Shown: one piece after another, positions 8,369 through 16,740 of the stretch | How positions within the stretch are numbered: position 1 is the first letter of the stretch | How the letters are laid out: each line of letters begins with the position of its first letter | Assembly: GCF_035984545.1 (NCBI RefSeq) | Contig: NZ_JAXCHP010000001.1 | Span: forward strand, 3,782,001-3,846,000 | Length of the DNA: 64,000 nt | Direction of reading: 5' to 3' | DNA from: Cryobacterium sp. GrIS_2_6 | Lineage (GTDB): Bacteria > Actinomycetota > Actinomycetes > Actinomycetales > Microbacteriaceae | Notes under the pieces: generated by a model | Databases searched by the model: none | What the model saw: only the letters and a program-made list of their open reading frames with translations | Told to the model about the DNA's origin: nothing | Program-made: the position numbers and the translations under genes

Positions 8369-10342
8369 ATGAGTGCAATGCACGGCCACGGTGGCGGGTC
8401 AGCCCCCTCCGGCCGGCCTGGACAGTACGGACGCCCGCGCGGGCGGATCAGCGGCGGTGATCCCGTCGCCCAGCGCGCCGAGAACGCCGAAGCACCGCGG
8501 ATACCGAACCTGCTCGGCAGGATTGCCGCGCTGTTCACGCCGCACCGCACCGCGCTCACTGTCACCGTTGTGCTCGTGATCATCAGCGCCGCGCTCTCGG
8601 TGGTCCCGCCGCTGCTCGTGCAGCGCGCCTTCGACGAGGGCCTGTTCCCGCCGGGGGGAGAGCCCAACCTGCCCCGCCTCGCGACCCTCGTCGGGCTCAT
8701 GATCGCGATCTACCTCGGTTCCCAGCTGCTCGGGGTGTGGCAGACCTGGCTCACCGCGAGCGTCGGCAACACCGTGATGGGCGCCCTGCGCGTGCGGCTG
8801 TTCACCCACCTGCAGGCCATGGAGCTGAACTTCTTCACCCGCACCAAGACCGGGATCATCCAGTCGCGGCTGCAGAACGACGTCGGCGGCGTCGCGAGTG
8901 TGCTCACGAACACCATCTCGAGCCTGCTCGGGAACGCCGTCACCGTGATCGCCGCGTTCGTCGCGATGCTCCTGCTCGACTGGCAGCTCACGATCGTCGC
9001 CCTGATCCTGATGCCGATCCTTGTGATCGCCCAGCGCCGCGTCGGCCAGGTCCGCGCCCGGATCGCGGCGAAGACCCAGGAATCGCTCTCCGACATGACC
9101 GCGATCACGCAGGAGACCCTGAGCGTCTCCGGGATACTGCTCTCCAAGAGCTTCACCCGGCAGCAGGCCGAGATCGGCCGCTACTCGGACGAGAACGACA
9201 ACCAGGTGCGCCTGCAGGTCAGCCAGCAGATGAGCGGCCAGTGGTTCTTCGCCATGGTCAGCATTTTCCTCTCGAGCATCCCCGCGATCGTGTACCTGGT
9301 CGCCGGCCTGTTGATGAGCAACGGTTCCGCCGACATCACCGCCGGCACGATCGTCGCGTTCACGACGGTGCAGTCCCGGCTGCTGTTCCCCCTGCTCGGC
9401 CTGATGCGGGTCGCACTCGACCTGCAGACCTCGAGCGCCCTCTTCGCGCGGATCTTCCAGTACCTCGACCTCGTCCCGGCGATCCAGGATTCCCCGGACG
9501 CGCCCGCGGTGCCCGAGACCGGCCCCGCCACCGGTCGCGTCGAATTCGACGCCGTCACGTTCGCCTATCCGGATGCCGCCGGTGAGTCCCGGCCCACCCT
9601 CGATCAGGTCTCGTTCACGATCGAGCCCGGCCAGTTCGCCGCGTTCGTCGGGCCGTCCGGCGCCGGGAAGACGACCGTCTCCTACCTGATTCCCCGCTTC
9701 TACGAGGCGAAGGAAGGGCGGGTCCTGTTCGGCGGCATCGACGTGCGCGATCTCGCCCAGCAGTCCCTCGTCTCCCACATCGGCATCGTGAGCCAGGAGA
9801 CCTATCTTTTCCACGCGACCATCGCCGAGAACCTCCGCTACGCGAAACCGGATGCCACGCCGGACGAACTCGAGGCCGCCGCCCGGTCCGCGAGCATCCA
9901 CGACACGATCGCGTCCTTCCCCGCCGGCTACGACACGGTCGTCGGCGAGCGCGGGTACCGGCTCTCCGGCGGCGAAAAGCAACGCATCGCCATCGCCAGG
10001 GTGCTCCTGAAGAACCCGGAAGTGCTCATCCTCGACGAGGCGACGAGCGCCCTCGACGCCATTTCAGAGCGCGTCGTGCAGGCGGCACTCGACACCGCGT
10101 CCCGTGGCCGCACCACGATCGCGATCGCTCACCGGCTCTCGACGATCGTCGCGGCCGACGTGATCTTCGTCGTCGACGGCGGCCGGATCGTCGAGAGCGG
10201 GACCCACGGCGGCCTGCTCGCCGCGAACGGCGTCTATGCGCGGCTCTACTCCGAGCAGGTTACGAGCCCGGGCGCCGTCCCGGCCGTGGCCCCGAGCGCC
10301 CGCCCGATTCCGCCCCGCCCGCTCTCCGACGAGCGGTACTAG
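8369..10342 (+). CDS. ABC exporter, fused membrane and ATPase domains
   Basis: Half-transporter of 657 residues of the MsbA/LmrA type that acts as a homodimer or heterodimer. A six-helix membrane domain (about residues 65-340) is followed by a complete ATPase domain: Walker A GPSGAGKTT (about 427-435), Q-loop in IGIVSQETYLFH, signature LSGGEKQRIAIARVLL (about 532-547), Walker B and D-loop LILDEATSALD, and the switch His in AIAHRLS. The N-terminus is Gly/Pro-rich and hydrophilic. All catalytic residues are present, so it should be active. The cargo (drug, lipid or peptide) cannot be told; no dedicated partner is adjacent. Confidence 0.9.
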   Translation: MSAMHGHGGGSAPSGRPGQYGRPRGRISGGDPVAQRAENAEAPRIPNLLGRIAALFTPHRTALTVTVVLVIISAALSVVPPLLVQRAFDEGLFPPGGEPNLPRLATLVGLMIAIYLGSQLLGVWQTWLTASVGNTVMGALRVRLFTHLQAMELNFFTRTKTGIIQSRLQNDVGGVASVLTNTISSLLGNAVTVIAAFVAMLLLDWQLTIVALILMPILVIAQRRVGQVRARIAAKTQESLSDMTAITQETLSVSGILLSKSFTRQQAEIGRYSDENDNQVRLQVSQQMSGQWFFAMVSIFLSSIPAIVYLVAGLLMSNGSADITAGTIVAFTTVQSRLLFPLLGLMRVALDLQTSSALFARIFQYLDLVPAIQDSPDAPAVPETGPATGRVEFDAVTFAYPDAAGESRPTLDQVSFTIEPGQFAAFVGPSGAGKTTVSYLIPRFYEAKEGRVLFGGIDVRDLAQQSLVSHIGIVSQETYLFHATIAENLRYAKPDATPDELEAAARSASIHDTIASFPAGYDTVVGERGYRLSGGEKQRIAIARVLLKNPEVLILDEATSALDAISERVVQAALDTASRGRTTIAIAHRLSTIVAADVIFVVDGGRIVESGTHGGLLAANGVYARLYSEQVTSPGAVPAVAPSARPIPPRPLSDERY

Positions 10343-10383
10343 AGTTGAAGGGTGCTCGTCCGTCTGAAGTGTCCGTGCTGTCC

Positions 10384-10400
10384 GGGTCGCTGACCGACCC
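10384..10400. terminator. Small hairpin between exporter and cbs genes
   Basis: GGGTCG (10384-10389) pairs with CGACCC (10395-10400) around a 5-base loop, 41 bases after the exporter stop. The stem is short and lacks a T-run, so terminator function is uncertain. Confidence 0.3.
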
Positions 10401-10491
10401 TGACGTCCGACCCCGATCACTCCTCGCCCGTCCCGTGCGTGAGCCCCAGGCCGCGCGGTGACATTCACGACACCTCGACGAAGGATCTTCC

Positions 10492-11856
10492 ATGAAGATT
10501 GCAGACACCATCCTCGACCTCATCGGCAACACGCCGCTGGTCAAACTGAACAAGGTCACCGAGGGGATCAGCGCGACCGTGCTGGTCAAGCTCGAGTACT
10601 TCAACCCGGGCGGCTCCGCGAAAGACCGGATCGCGACCCGCATCATCGACGCTGCCGAGCGTGACGGCCTGCTGTTGCCCGGCGGGACCATCGTCGAGCC
10701 CACGTCCGGCAACACCGGCGTCGGCCTCGCCCTGGTCGCGCAGCAGCGCGGCTACCGGTGCGTGTTCGTGCTTCCGGACAAGGTCGGCGAAGACAAGCGC
10801 AACGTTCTCACCGCGTACGGCGCCGAGGTCGTCGTGACCCCGACATCCGTCGCCCCCGACGCCCCCGAGTCGTACTACAGCGTCTCCGACCGGCTCGCCC
10901 GGGAGATCCCCGGCGCCTTCAAGCCCAACCAGTACGCCAACCCGAACGGGCCGCTCAGCCACTACGAGTCGACCGGGCCGGAGATCTGGCGCGACACCGA
11001 GGGCACCGTCACCCACTTCGTCGCGGGCGTCGGCACCGGCGGCACGATCACCGGAACCGGGCGCTACCTGCGGGAGGTTTCCGGCGACACGGTCCGGATC
11101 ATCGGCGCGGACCCGGAAGGCTCGGTCTACTCCGGCGGCACCGGCAGGCCCTACCTCGTCGAAGGCGTCGGCGAGGACTTCTGGCCGGCGGCATACGACC
11201 CCGCCGTCGTGCATGAGGTCATCGCCGTCTCTGACGCCGACTCCTTCGCCATGACCAGGCGCCTCGCGCTCGAAGAGGGCATCCTCGTCGGCGGTTCGAG
11301 CGGCATGGCCGTCGTCGCGGCCCTTCGCGCCGCCGCGACCCTCCCGGCCGACGCCGTCGTCGTCGTGCTGCTGCCCGACGGCGGTCGCGGCTACCTCGGC
11401 AAGATCTTCAACGACAAGTGGATGCGCAGCTACGGCTTCAGCAACGCCCCGGCCGGGCACACCGTGGCAGACCTCCTCGAGAGCAAGACCGGCACCCTGC
11501 CTGCCTTCGTCTACGTGCACCCGATCGACACCGTGCGCGACGCGATCGAGGCCATGACCGTTTCGAGCGTCTCCCAGCTGCTCGTGTTGACCGCCAAGCC
11601 GCCGGTCGTGATGGGCGAGGTGCTCGGCGCGATCGACGAGCGCCACCTGATGGAGCTCGTCTTCTCCGGTGAGGCGAAACTCACCGACAAGGTCAGCGCC
11701 TATGTCGGTGATTCCCTGCCGATGATCGGCGTCAACGAACCCGTCGCGGCCGCCCGTGCCGCCTTCGCCCACGACGATGCCCTCCTCGTCACCGCCGATG
11801 GCAAGCCCCTCGGCGTCATCACCCGCCACGACCTCCTCACCTACCTCAGCGCCTGA
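10492..11856 (+). CDS. cbs: Cystathionine beta-synthase
   Basis: PLP enzyme of 454 residues that condenses serine and homocysteine to cystathionine, the first step of reverse transsulfuration. The PLP lysine is K44 in NPGGSAKDR, the substrate loop is PTSGNTGVG and the phosphate-binding loop is GVGTGGTITGTG (about 179-190). Residues from about 335 form a CBS-domain pair that usually has a regulatory role; no haem domain is present. The metB-type gene follows after 25 bases, the arrangement used by actinobacteria to make cysteine from homocysteine. GAAGGATC precedes the start. Confidence 0.93.
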   Translation: MKIADTILDLIGNTPLVKLNKVTEGISATVLVKLEYFNPGGSAKDRIATRIIDAAERDGLLLPGGTIVEPTSGNTGVGLALVAQQRGYRCVFVLPDKVGEDKRNVLTAYGAEVVVTPTSVAPDAPESYYSVSDRLAREIPGAFKPNQYANPNGPLSHYESTGPEIWRDTEGTVTHFVAGVGTGGTITGTGRYLREVSGDTVRIIGADPEGSVYSGGTGRPYLVEGVGEDFWPAAYDPAVVHEVIAVSDADSFAMTRRLALEEGILVGGSSGMAVVAALRAAATLPADAVVVVLLPDGGRGYLGKIFNDKWMRSYGFSNAPAGHTVADLLESKTGTLPAFVYVHPIDTVRDAIEAMTVSSVSQLLVLTAKPPVVMGEVLGAIDERHLMELVFSGEAKLTDKVSAYVGDSLPMIGVNEPVAAARAAFAHDDALLVTADGKPLGVITRHDLLTYLSA

Positions 11857-11881
11857 GCGCCAACCACCAAAGGACCCACGG

Positions 11882-13054
11882 ATGCCCAGCACCCCGAACT
11901 TCGACACCCTCGCCATCCACGCCGGACAGGAATTCGACCCGACGACCGGAGCCGTCATCCCGCCGGTCTACCTGACCTCGACCTATGTCCAGGAGAGCAT
12001 CGGCCACCTGCGCGGCGGCTACGAATACAGCCGCGGCGGGAACCCGACGCGCACCGTTCTCGAGACCTTGCTCGCCGCCCTGGAGGGTGGCGCGCACGGC
12101 CTGTCGTTCGCGAGCGGCCTCGCCGCGGAGGACACCATCCTGCGTGCCCTGCTCGCGCCCGGCGATCACATCGTGCTCGGCAACGACGTCTACGGCGGAA
12201 CGCACCGTCTGATCAACACGGTTCACGGCGCGGTCGGCATCCGCAACACGACCGTGGACCTGTCCGATCTCGCCGCCGTCGAGGCCGCGATCATTCCCGG
12301 TGAAACGAAGATCCTCTGGGTCGAGACGCCGAGCAACCCCCTCATGAAGATCAGCGACATCGGCGCGCTGGCCGCGATCGGGCATCGTTTCGGCGTCACC
12401 GTGATCGTCGACAACACGTTTGCGAGCCCCGCCCTGCAGCATCCGCTGGCGTTCGGCGCCGACGTCGTCGTGCACTCGACCACCAAGTACCTCGGCGGTC
12501 ACTCCGACGTCCTCGGCGGGGCCCTCGTGATCAATGACGATGCGCTCTACCAGAAGGCGCAGTTCCTGCAGTTCGCCACCGGACCCGTCTCCGCGCCCCT
12601 CGACGCCTGGCTCACCGTGCGCGGCATCAAGACCCTCTCGGTGCGGATGGACCGACACTGCTCCAACGCGCAGGCGATCGCCGAACACCTCGACGGCCAT
12701 CCAGCCCTCGAAGCCGTCTACTACCCCGGCCTGCCGAACCACCCCGGCCACGAGCTCGCCAAACGCCAGATGAGCGGCTTCGGCGGCATGCTCTCGATCG
12801 CGTTCGCCGGCGGGGCCGCCGCGGCCCGCGCCTTCGCCGAGTCCACGAAGCTCTTCCAGCTCGCCGAGTCCCTCGGCGGCGTCGAGTCCCTCGTGAACTA
12901 CCCCGCCGAGATGACGCACGCCTCGGTGCGCGGAACCGAACTCGAGGTCGCCGACAACATCATCCGCCTCTCCGTCGGCATCGAGGACAAGGCCGACCTG
13001 ATCGCCGACCTCGACGCTGCCCTCGCCGCGGTCTCCCGCTTCGCTCGTCCCTAA
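11882..13054 (+). CDS. metB: Cystathionine gamma-synthase/gamma-lyase (MetB family)
   Basis: PLP enzyme of 390 residues of the Cys/Met metabolism family. The PLP lysine lies in HSTTKYLGGHSDV (K202), and YEYSRGGNPTR near the N-terminus is a family signature. Its position directly after cbs favours a cystathionine gamma-lyase role (cystathionine to cysteine), but gamma-synthase and gamma-lyase cannot be separated by eye. The ATG at 11882 is chosen because it follows AAAGGACCC and the family N-terminus (FDTLAIHAGQEFDPTTGA) starts there; an upstream in-frame ATG lies inside cbs. Confidence 0.9.
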   Translation: MPSTPNFDTLAIHAGQEFDPTTGAVIPPVYLTSTYVQESIGHLRGGYEYSRGGNPTRTVLETLLAALEGGAHGLSFASGLAAEDTILRALLAPGDHIVLGNDVYGGTHRLINTVHGAVGIRNTTVDLSDLAAVEAAIIPGETKILWVETPSNPLMKISDIGALAAIGHRFGVTVIVDNTFASPALQHPLAFGADVVVHSTTKYLGGHSDVLGGALVINDDALYQKAQFLQFATGPVSAPLDAWLTVRGIKTLSVRMDRHCSNAQAIAEHLDGHPALEAVYYPGLPNHPGHELAKRQMSGFGGMLSIAFAGGAAAARAFAESTKLFQLAESLGGVESLVNYPAEMTHASVRGTELEVADNIIRLSVGIEDKADLIADLDAALAAVSRFARP

Positions 13055-13180
13055 CGAATTCGACGGACTTTTTGGGTTTTGAGTACCCGAGAGGCGTGTT
13101 GAACCGGTTCAGAATCGAAAAACTCCGTCGAATCGGTTAGGGCGACGGTGAGACGAGAGTTGGCAGGAATTCGACGGAGT
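13055..13180. repeat. Three-arm palindromic repeat (ATTCGACGGAG family)
   Basis: Arm 1 (13058-13073, ATTCGACGGACTTTTT) is inverted relative to arm 2 (13118-13133, AAAAACTCCGTCGAAT) with one mismatch over 16 bases. Arm 3 (13169-13180, ATTCGACGGAGT) is again a perfect inverse of arm 2 over 12 bases. Arms 1-2 and 2-3 cannot pair at the same time. The 44-base loop of the first pair contains the palindrome TGAACCGGTTCA (13100-13111). The element starts at the metB stop. A related element is inserted in xylB at 61603-61680. Confidence 0.75.
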
Positions 13181-13231
13181 GTGTCACGTCTGCCATTTCG
13201 CCGGGGCATGCTCGTCCGGCAGCATAGGACC

Positions 13232-14605
13232 ATGACCCCGCCGACGGATGCCCCCGCGAGCCCCGTTCCCACAGGCTCCGGGAGTCTGGGCCTGCTGCAG
13301 GGCACCGCGTTGTACATCGCCGCTGTCCTCGGCACCGGGATCCTGGTGCTGCCCGGACTCGCCGCCGCTGCTGCAGGGCCGGCCTCCCTGCTCGCGGTCC
13401 TGATCGTCTTCGTGCTGTCCATCCCGCTCGCGGGCACGTTCGCGGCCCTTGCCGCCCGATACCCGGACCCCGGCGGCGTGGCTAGCTACGTCCGAACGGC
13501 CCTCGGCCAGACGTGGGCGCGGATGACCGGCTACTGGTTCTTCTTCGGCGTCGGCTTCGGCGCCCCGGTCGTCGCGATGCTCGGCGCGGAATACGTCGTC
13601 GCGATCCTCGGGGTGGACCCGGCCGCCGTACCGGTCATCGCCCTGCTGATCCTCGTTCCACCGTTCGTGTCCAACTACCTCGGCGTGCGGGTCTCCGGAG
13701 CCGCGCAGCTCATCCTCACCGGAGCGCTGCTCGTCATCGTCATCGGGGTCGTCACCGTCGCCTTCCCCGCCGCAAAACCGGGAAACTTCCAGCCGTTCCT
13801 GACCCACGGCTGGACCGGGGTCGGCGCCGCCGTCAGCCTATTCGTCTGGGCCTTCGCCGGATGGGAGGTCGGCACCCACATCGCGGGGGAGTTCCGCAAT
13901 CCCCGCCGCGTCATCCCGGCGGCGACGGCGATCGCGCTCGTGGTCGTCGGCGCGGCCTACCTCGCGCTGCAGTACGTGACGGTAGCCGTCCTCGGCGGTG
14001 CTGCGGGAACGGGCGCTGTCCCCCTCCTCGCCCTCGTCGCCCAGGCGCCCGGCGGCGTCGGCCCGGTCTCCGTCGCGGTGATCGCAGCGATCGTCGCCCT
14101 CGGGGTGCTCAACGTGTACCTGGGCGCGTTCGCCAAGCTCGGCGCCTCGCTCGGTCGCGACGGCGACCTCCCGCTCTGGCTCGCCCGCGGTGTCGAATCC
14201 GGCGGCGTCCCGCGCCGCAGCCTCACCGTGGTTGCCGTACTCACCGGTGGGTACTTCACGATCATGGTGACGCAACACCTGCCCCTGTCGGTCTTCATCC
14301 TGATCCACACGAGCTCCATGGTCGCGATCTACACCCTCGGCATGATCGCCGCCGTGCGCCTCCTGGACCGCTACAGCCTTGGCTGGTGGCTCGCAGCGGT
14401 GAGCGTGGCCCTCACCGGCGCGCTGCTCGTGCTCGCGGGTCCGAACCTCCTCGTTCCCGCCGTGCTCGCCCTCGTCGCCGTCGTCATCGACCGGGTCAAG
14501 AAGCGCCGAACGAACCCCCTGCGCTCGCGCACACCCGAACATTCGCGCGGAAGTGCCCGCTCAACACGTCCCCGCCCAGCCCGAACCGCCCAGGAGAACA
14601 CATGA
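13232..14605 (+). CDS. APC-family amino acid permease (YjeH-like)
   Basis: Inner-membrane protein of 457 residues with about 12 hydrophobic segments. The first helix carries the APC unwound motif region (ALYIAAVLGTGILVLPGLAA), and PDPGGVASYVRTALG resembles YjeH, a methionine and branched-chain amino acid exporter of E. coli. Its place after cbs and metB supports a sulfur amino acid substrate, but this is inference. The start at 13232 is taken because the family N-terminus begins just after it; an upstream GTG would read through the palindromic repeat region. The stop overlaps the next start (ATGA). Confidence 0.8.
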   Translation: MTPPTDAPASPVPTGSGSLGLLQGTALYIAAVLGTGILVLPGLAAAAAGPASLLAVLIVFVLSIPLAGTFAALAARYPDPGGVASYVRTALGQTWARMTGYWFFFGVGFGAPVVAMLGAEYVVAILGVDPAAVPVIALLILVPPFVSNYLGVRVSGAAQLILTGALLVIVIGVVTVAFPAAKPGNFQPFLTHGWTGVGAAVSLFVWAFAGWEVGTHIAGEFRNPRRVIPAATAIALVVVGAAYLALQYVTVAVLGGAAGTGAVPLLALVAQAPGGVGPVSVAVIAAIVALGVLNVYLGAFAKLGASLGRDGDLPLWLARGVESGGVPRRSLTVVAVLTGGYFTIMVTQHLPLSVFILIHTSSMVAIYTLGMIAAVRLLDRYSLGWWLAAVSVALTGALLVLAGPNLLVPAVLALVAVVIDRVKKRRTNPLRSRTPEHSRGSARSTRPRPARTAQENT

Positions 14606-15294
14606 GCGTTGCCCGTGCCCGCCTGATCGATCTCAGCCACACCATCCGGGCGGGCCTCGTTACGTACCCGGGGCTGCCGGCTCCCGTGATCGAGCCCTTC
14701 CTCACCCGTGCGGCCTCGCGCTCGGCCTACGCGCCAGGCACCGAATTCACCATGGACGTGATCACCCTGATCGGCAACACGGGCACCTACCTCGACAGTC
14801 CGTACCACCGCTACGAGGGTGGAACGGATCTCGCCGGCCTCGACCTCATTACCCTCGTCGACCTCCCCGCCGAGGTATTCCATCTGACTGATGCTGCGAC
14901 CCGTGGCATTCCCGCAGCGGCATTCGCCGAGCGCGGCTCAGACTTGGCCGGTTCGGCCGTGCTCATCCACACCGGCTGGGACCGCCACTTCGGCACCCCG
15001 GAGTACACGGCGGGCGCTCCCTTCCTGACCGACGTTGCCGTCAAGTTCCTCGTCGGTGCCGGGGTGGCCCTCGTCGGGATCGACTCGCTCAACATCGACG
15101 ACACCGAGGGGAGTGGGGAGCGGCCCGCCCATTCGGCCCTGTTCGCTGCCGGCATCCACGTCGTCGAGCACCTCACCGGGCTGGGGGACGTACCGGCCTC
15201 CGGCGGGACGTTCTCGGCGGTGCCTCCGAAGATCGAGGGCTTCGGCACCTTTCCGGTGCGGGCATTCGCGCGGGTGCCCTGCCCCGCCAGCTGA
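14602..15294 (+). CDS. Cyclase-family protein (kynurenine formamidase-like)
   Basis: A 230-residue protein of the cyclase/metal-dependent hydrolase family, recognisable by LIDLSHTIRAGLVTYPGLP near the N-terminus. The canonical metal-binding pattern HxGTHxDxPxH reads NTGTYLDSPYH here, so two of the three usual His are Asn and Tyr while Asp and the last His remain. The catalytic role may be altered or use other ligands. It is translationally coupled to the permease gene, so the two probably share a substrate or stress. The reaction is not known. Confidence 0.75.
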   Translation: MSVARARLIDLSHTIRAGLVTYPGLPAPVIEPFLTRAASRSAYAPGTEFTMDVITLIGNTGTYLDSPYHRYEGGTDLAGLDLITLVDLPAEVFHLTDAATRGIPAAAFAERGSDLAGSAVLIHTGWDRHFGTPEYTAGAPFLTDVAVKFLVGAGVALVGIDSLNIDDTEGSGERPAHSALFAAGIHVVEHLTGLGDVPASGGTFSAVPPKIEGFGTFPVRAFARVPCPAS

Positions 15295-15309
15295 GGCCGC
15301 ATTCCGGCC

Positions 15310-15324
15310 ATGTGACGGTCACAT
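15310..15324. promoter_or_regulatory. LacI operator upstream of the arabinose-region regulator
   Basis: ATGTGAC-G-GTCACAT is a perfect palindrome (7-base arms, one central base). It lies about 20 bases upstream of a weak -10 (CATACT, 15343-15348), so it would overlap the -35. A close relative occurs at 16516-16529, before the arabinose operon, pointing to one regulator acting on both. Confidence 0.65.
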
Positions 15325-15394
15325 CGCGACTCCCCGGCGGTGCATACTGGGGGTGCAAGTTTTTTTTGTGACCGTGCTCATAGACGAGGCCCCG

Positions 15395-16417
15395 ATGACT
15401 GCCGAACTGCCCACTGGCCGGGCTCCCAGCATCCGGGACGTCGCACGCCTCGCCGGAGTCTCGCATCAGACCGTGTCGCGAGTCCTCAACAATCACCCGA
15501 GCATCCGGGACTCGACCAGGGCCCGCGTGCTGCAGGTGATCGAGGAGCTCCAATACCGGCCCAACCGGGCGGCCAGGGCGCTGTCGAGGGGGCGATCGCG
15601 CACCATTGGCGTGCTGTCGGCTTCTGGGGCTCAGTACGGCCCCGCGAGCAGCATCGCCGCGATCCAGGATGCGGCGCGGGAGGCGGGCTATTACGTCAAC
15701 ACCGCGAACCTGACCTCGGTCGACACTGTCTCGATCGAAGCGGCACTCGACCACCTGATGTACCAGTCGGTCGAGGGGATCGTGGTCATCGCACCCCAGG
15801 TCCGCGTCTTCGACGTCCTCGAACAGCTCTCGATCGAGGTGCCGTATGTCACACTCCAGTCGACGGGGCGGCCCAATGACCACGCGCTCTCCGTCGACCA
15901 GATCCACGGTGCACGACTGGCCACACGGCACCTCATCGACCTCGGGCACCGGCGCATCTTCCACCTCGCGGGGCCGCAGGACTGGATCGAGGCCGAGGCG
16001 CGGATGCGCGGATTCCTGGAGGAAATGGGGGCGATGGACGTGCCGACGACCGCCCCGATCCTCGGGGACTGGACGGCGGACTTCGGCTATCACGCCGGGC
16101 GCGAACTCTTGCGGCAACGCGACTTCACCGCGATCTTCTCCTCGAACGACCAGATGGCGCTCGGGATCATGCACGCGGTCAGGGACGCGGGGCTCGACAT
16201 CCCGCGGGACGTGAGCATCGTCGGGTTCGACGACATTCCGGAGGCAGCACACTTCTGGCCGCCGCTCACGACCGTGCGCCAGGATTTCGCGGAACTGGGC
16301 CGCCGGTGCATCGCCCTCCTGCTCGGCACCATCGCCGGAGAGGACCCGGACAAGTTCCCTGCAGCGATCATTCCCGAGCTCATCGTCCGGGGCTCCACAG
16401 GGCCCCCCGCCTTCTGA
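15395..16417 (+). CDS. LacI-family regulator of the arabinose region
   Basis: Repressor of 340 residues with N-terminal HTH (IRDVARLAGVSHQTVSRVLN) and a sugar-binding-protein-like effector domain (HLIDLGHRRIFHLAGP, VSIVGFDDIPEAAHFWPPLTT). ATG 15395 follows GAGG by five bases; a GTG at 15368 directly after a run of eight T is an alternative start. Operators at 15310 and 16516 suggest autoregulation and control of araD and the downstream importer genes. It is clearly paralogous to the regulator at 31161. Confidence 0.92.
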   Translation: MTAELPTGRAPSIRDVARLAGVSHQTVSRVLNNHPSIRDSTRARVLQVIEELQYRPNRAARALSRGRSRTIGVLSASGAQYGPASSIAAIQDAAREAGYYVNTANLTSVDTVSIEAALDHLMYQSVEGIVVIAPQVRVFDVLEQLSIEVPYVTLQSTGRPNDHALSVDQIHGARLATRHLIDLGHRRIFHLAGPQDWIEAEARMRGFLEEMGAMDVPTTAPILGDWTADFGYHAGRELLRQRDFTAIFSSNDQMALGIMHAVRDAGLDIPRDVSIVGFDDIPEAAHFWPPLTTVRQDFAELGRRCIALLLGTIAGEDPDKFPAAIIPELIVRGSTGPPAF

Positions 16418-16472
16418 ATCCGGCGCGTTTCGGGAGGTTACCAAAACGCAACCAGCCACTTTTCGCCCTGAC

Positions 16473-16530
16473 TTGACAAGGACGCCCACTGCGGGCGTAA
16501 TGTGAGCACAGCGATTGTGACCGTTCACAT
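16473..16530 (+). promoter_or_regulatory. Promoter and operators of the araD operon
   Basis: A consensus TTGACA (16473-16478) and TAATGT (16498-16503) lie 19 bases apart. Two palindromic elements follow: TGTGAGCACA (16501-16510) overlapping the -10 and TGTGACCGTTCACA (16516-16529) over the expected start. The second matches the operator at 15310 except in its centre. This is a repressor-controlled strong promoter. Confidence 0.65.
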
Positions 16531-16608
16531 TTCGTGACAAAGTAATTACGCACGTGAGTACGCAGACGGCCACGGCCTCAGCACCGCATGACAAAGGAGT
16601 CGAATTTC

Positions 16609-16740
16609 GTGATCGAGAACGCACAGGCCGCGCCCGCAGCCGACGCATCCGCCGAGATCTCTGTCATCGGAGGCGATCGCCGACCGAACTCCCTCACGCG
16701 CGATGCGGGCATCTCCACCGGTGCGGTGGCGTTCGCATGA
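16609..16740 (+). CDS. Small 43-residue ORF, possible gene remnant
   Basis: A GTG start with strong AAAGGAG (16593-16599) upstream opens 43 codons ending in an ATGA overlap with araD. The product (starting VIENAQAAPAADASAE, then ISVIGGD) is not recognised. The segment ISVIGGD is loosely like the start of FGGY kinases such as ribulokinase AraB (VIGVDYGT), so it could be a deleted araB that kept its start and lost its frame, paralleling the araA remnant downstream. It could also be a real coupling peptide for araD. The araB idea is weak. Confidence 0.35.
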   Translation: MIENAQAAPAADASAEISVIGGDRRPNSLTRDAGISTGAVAFA

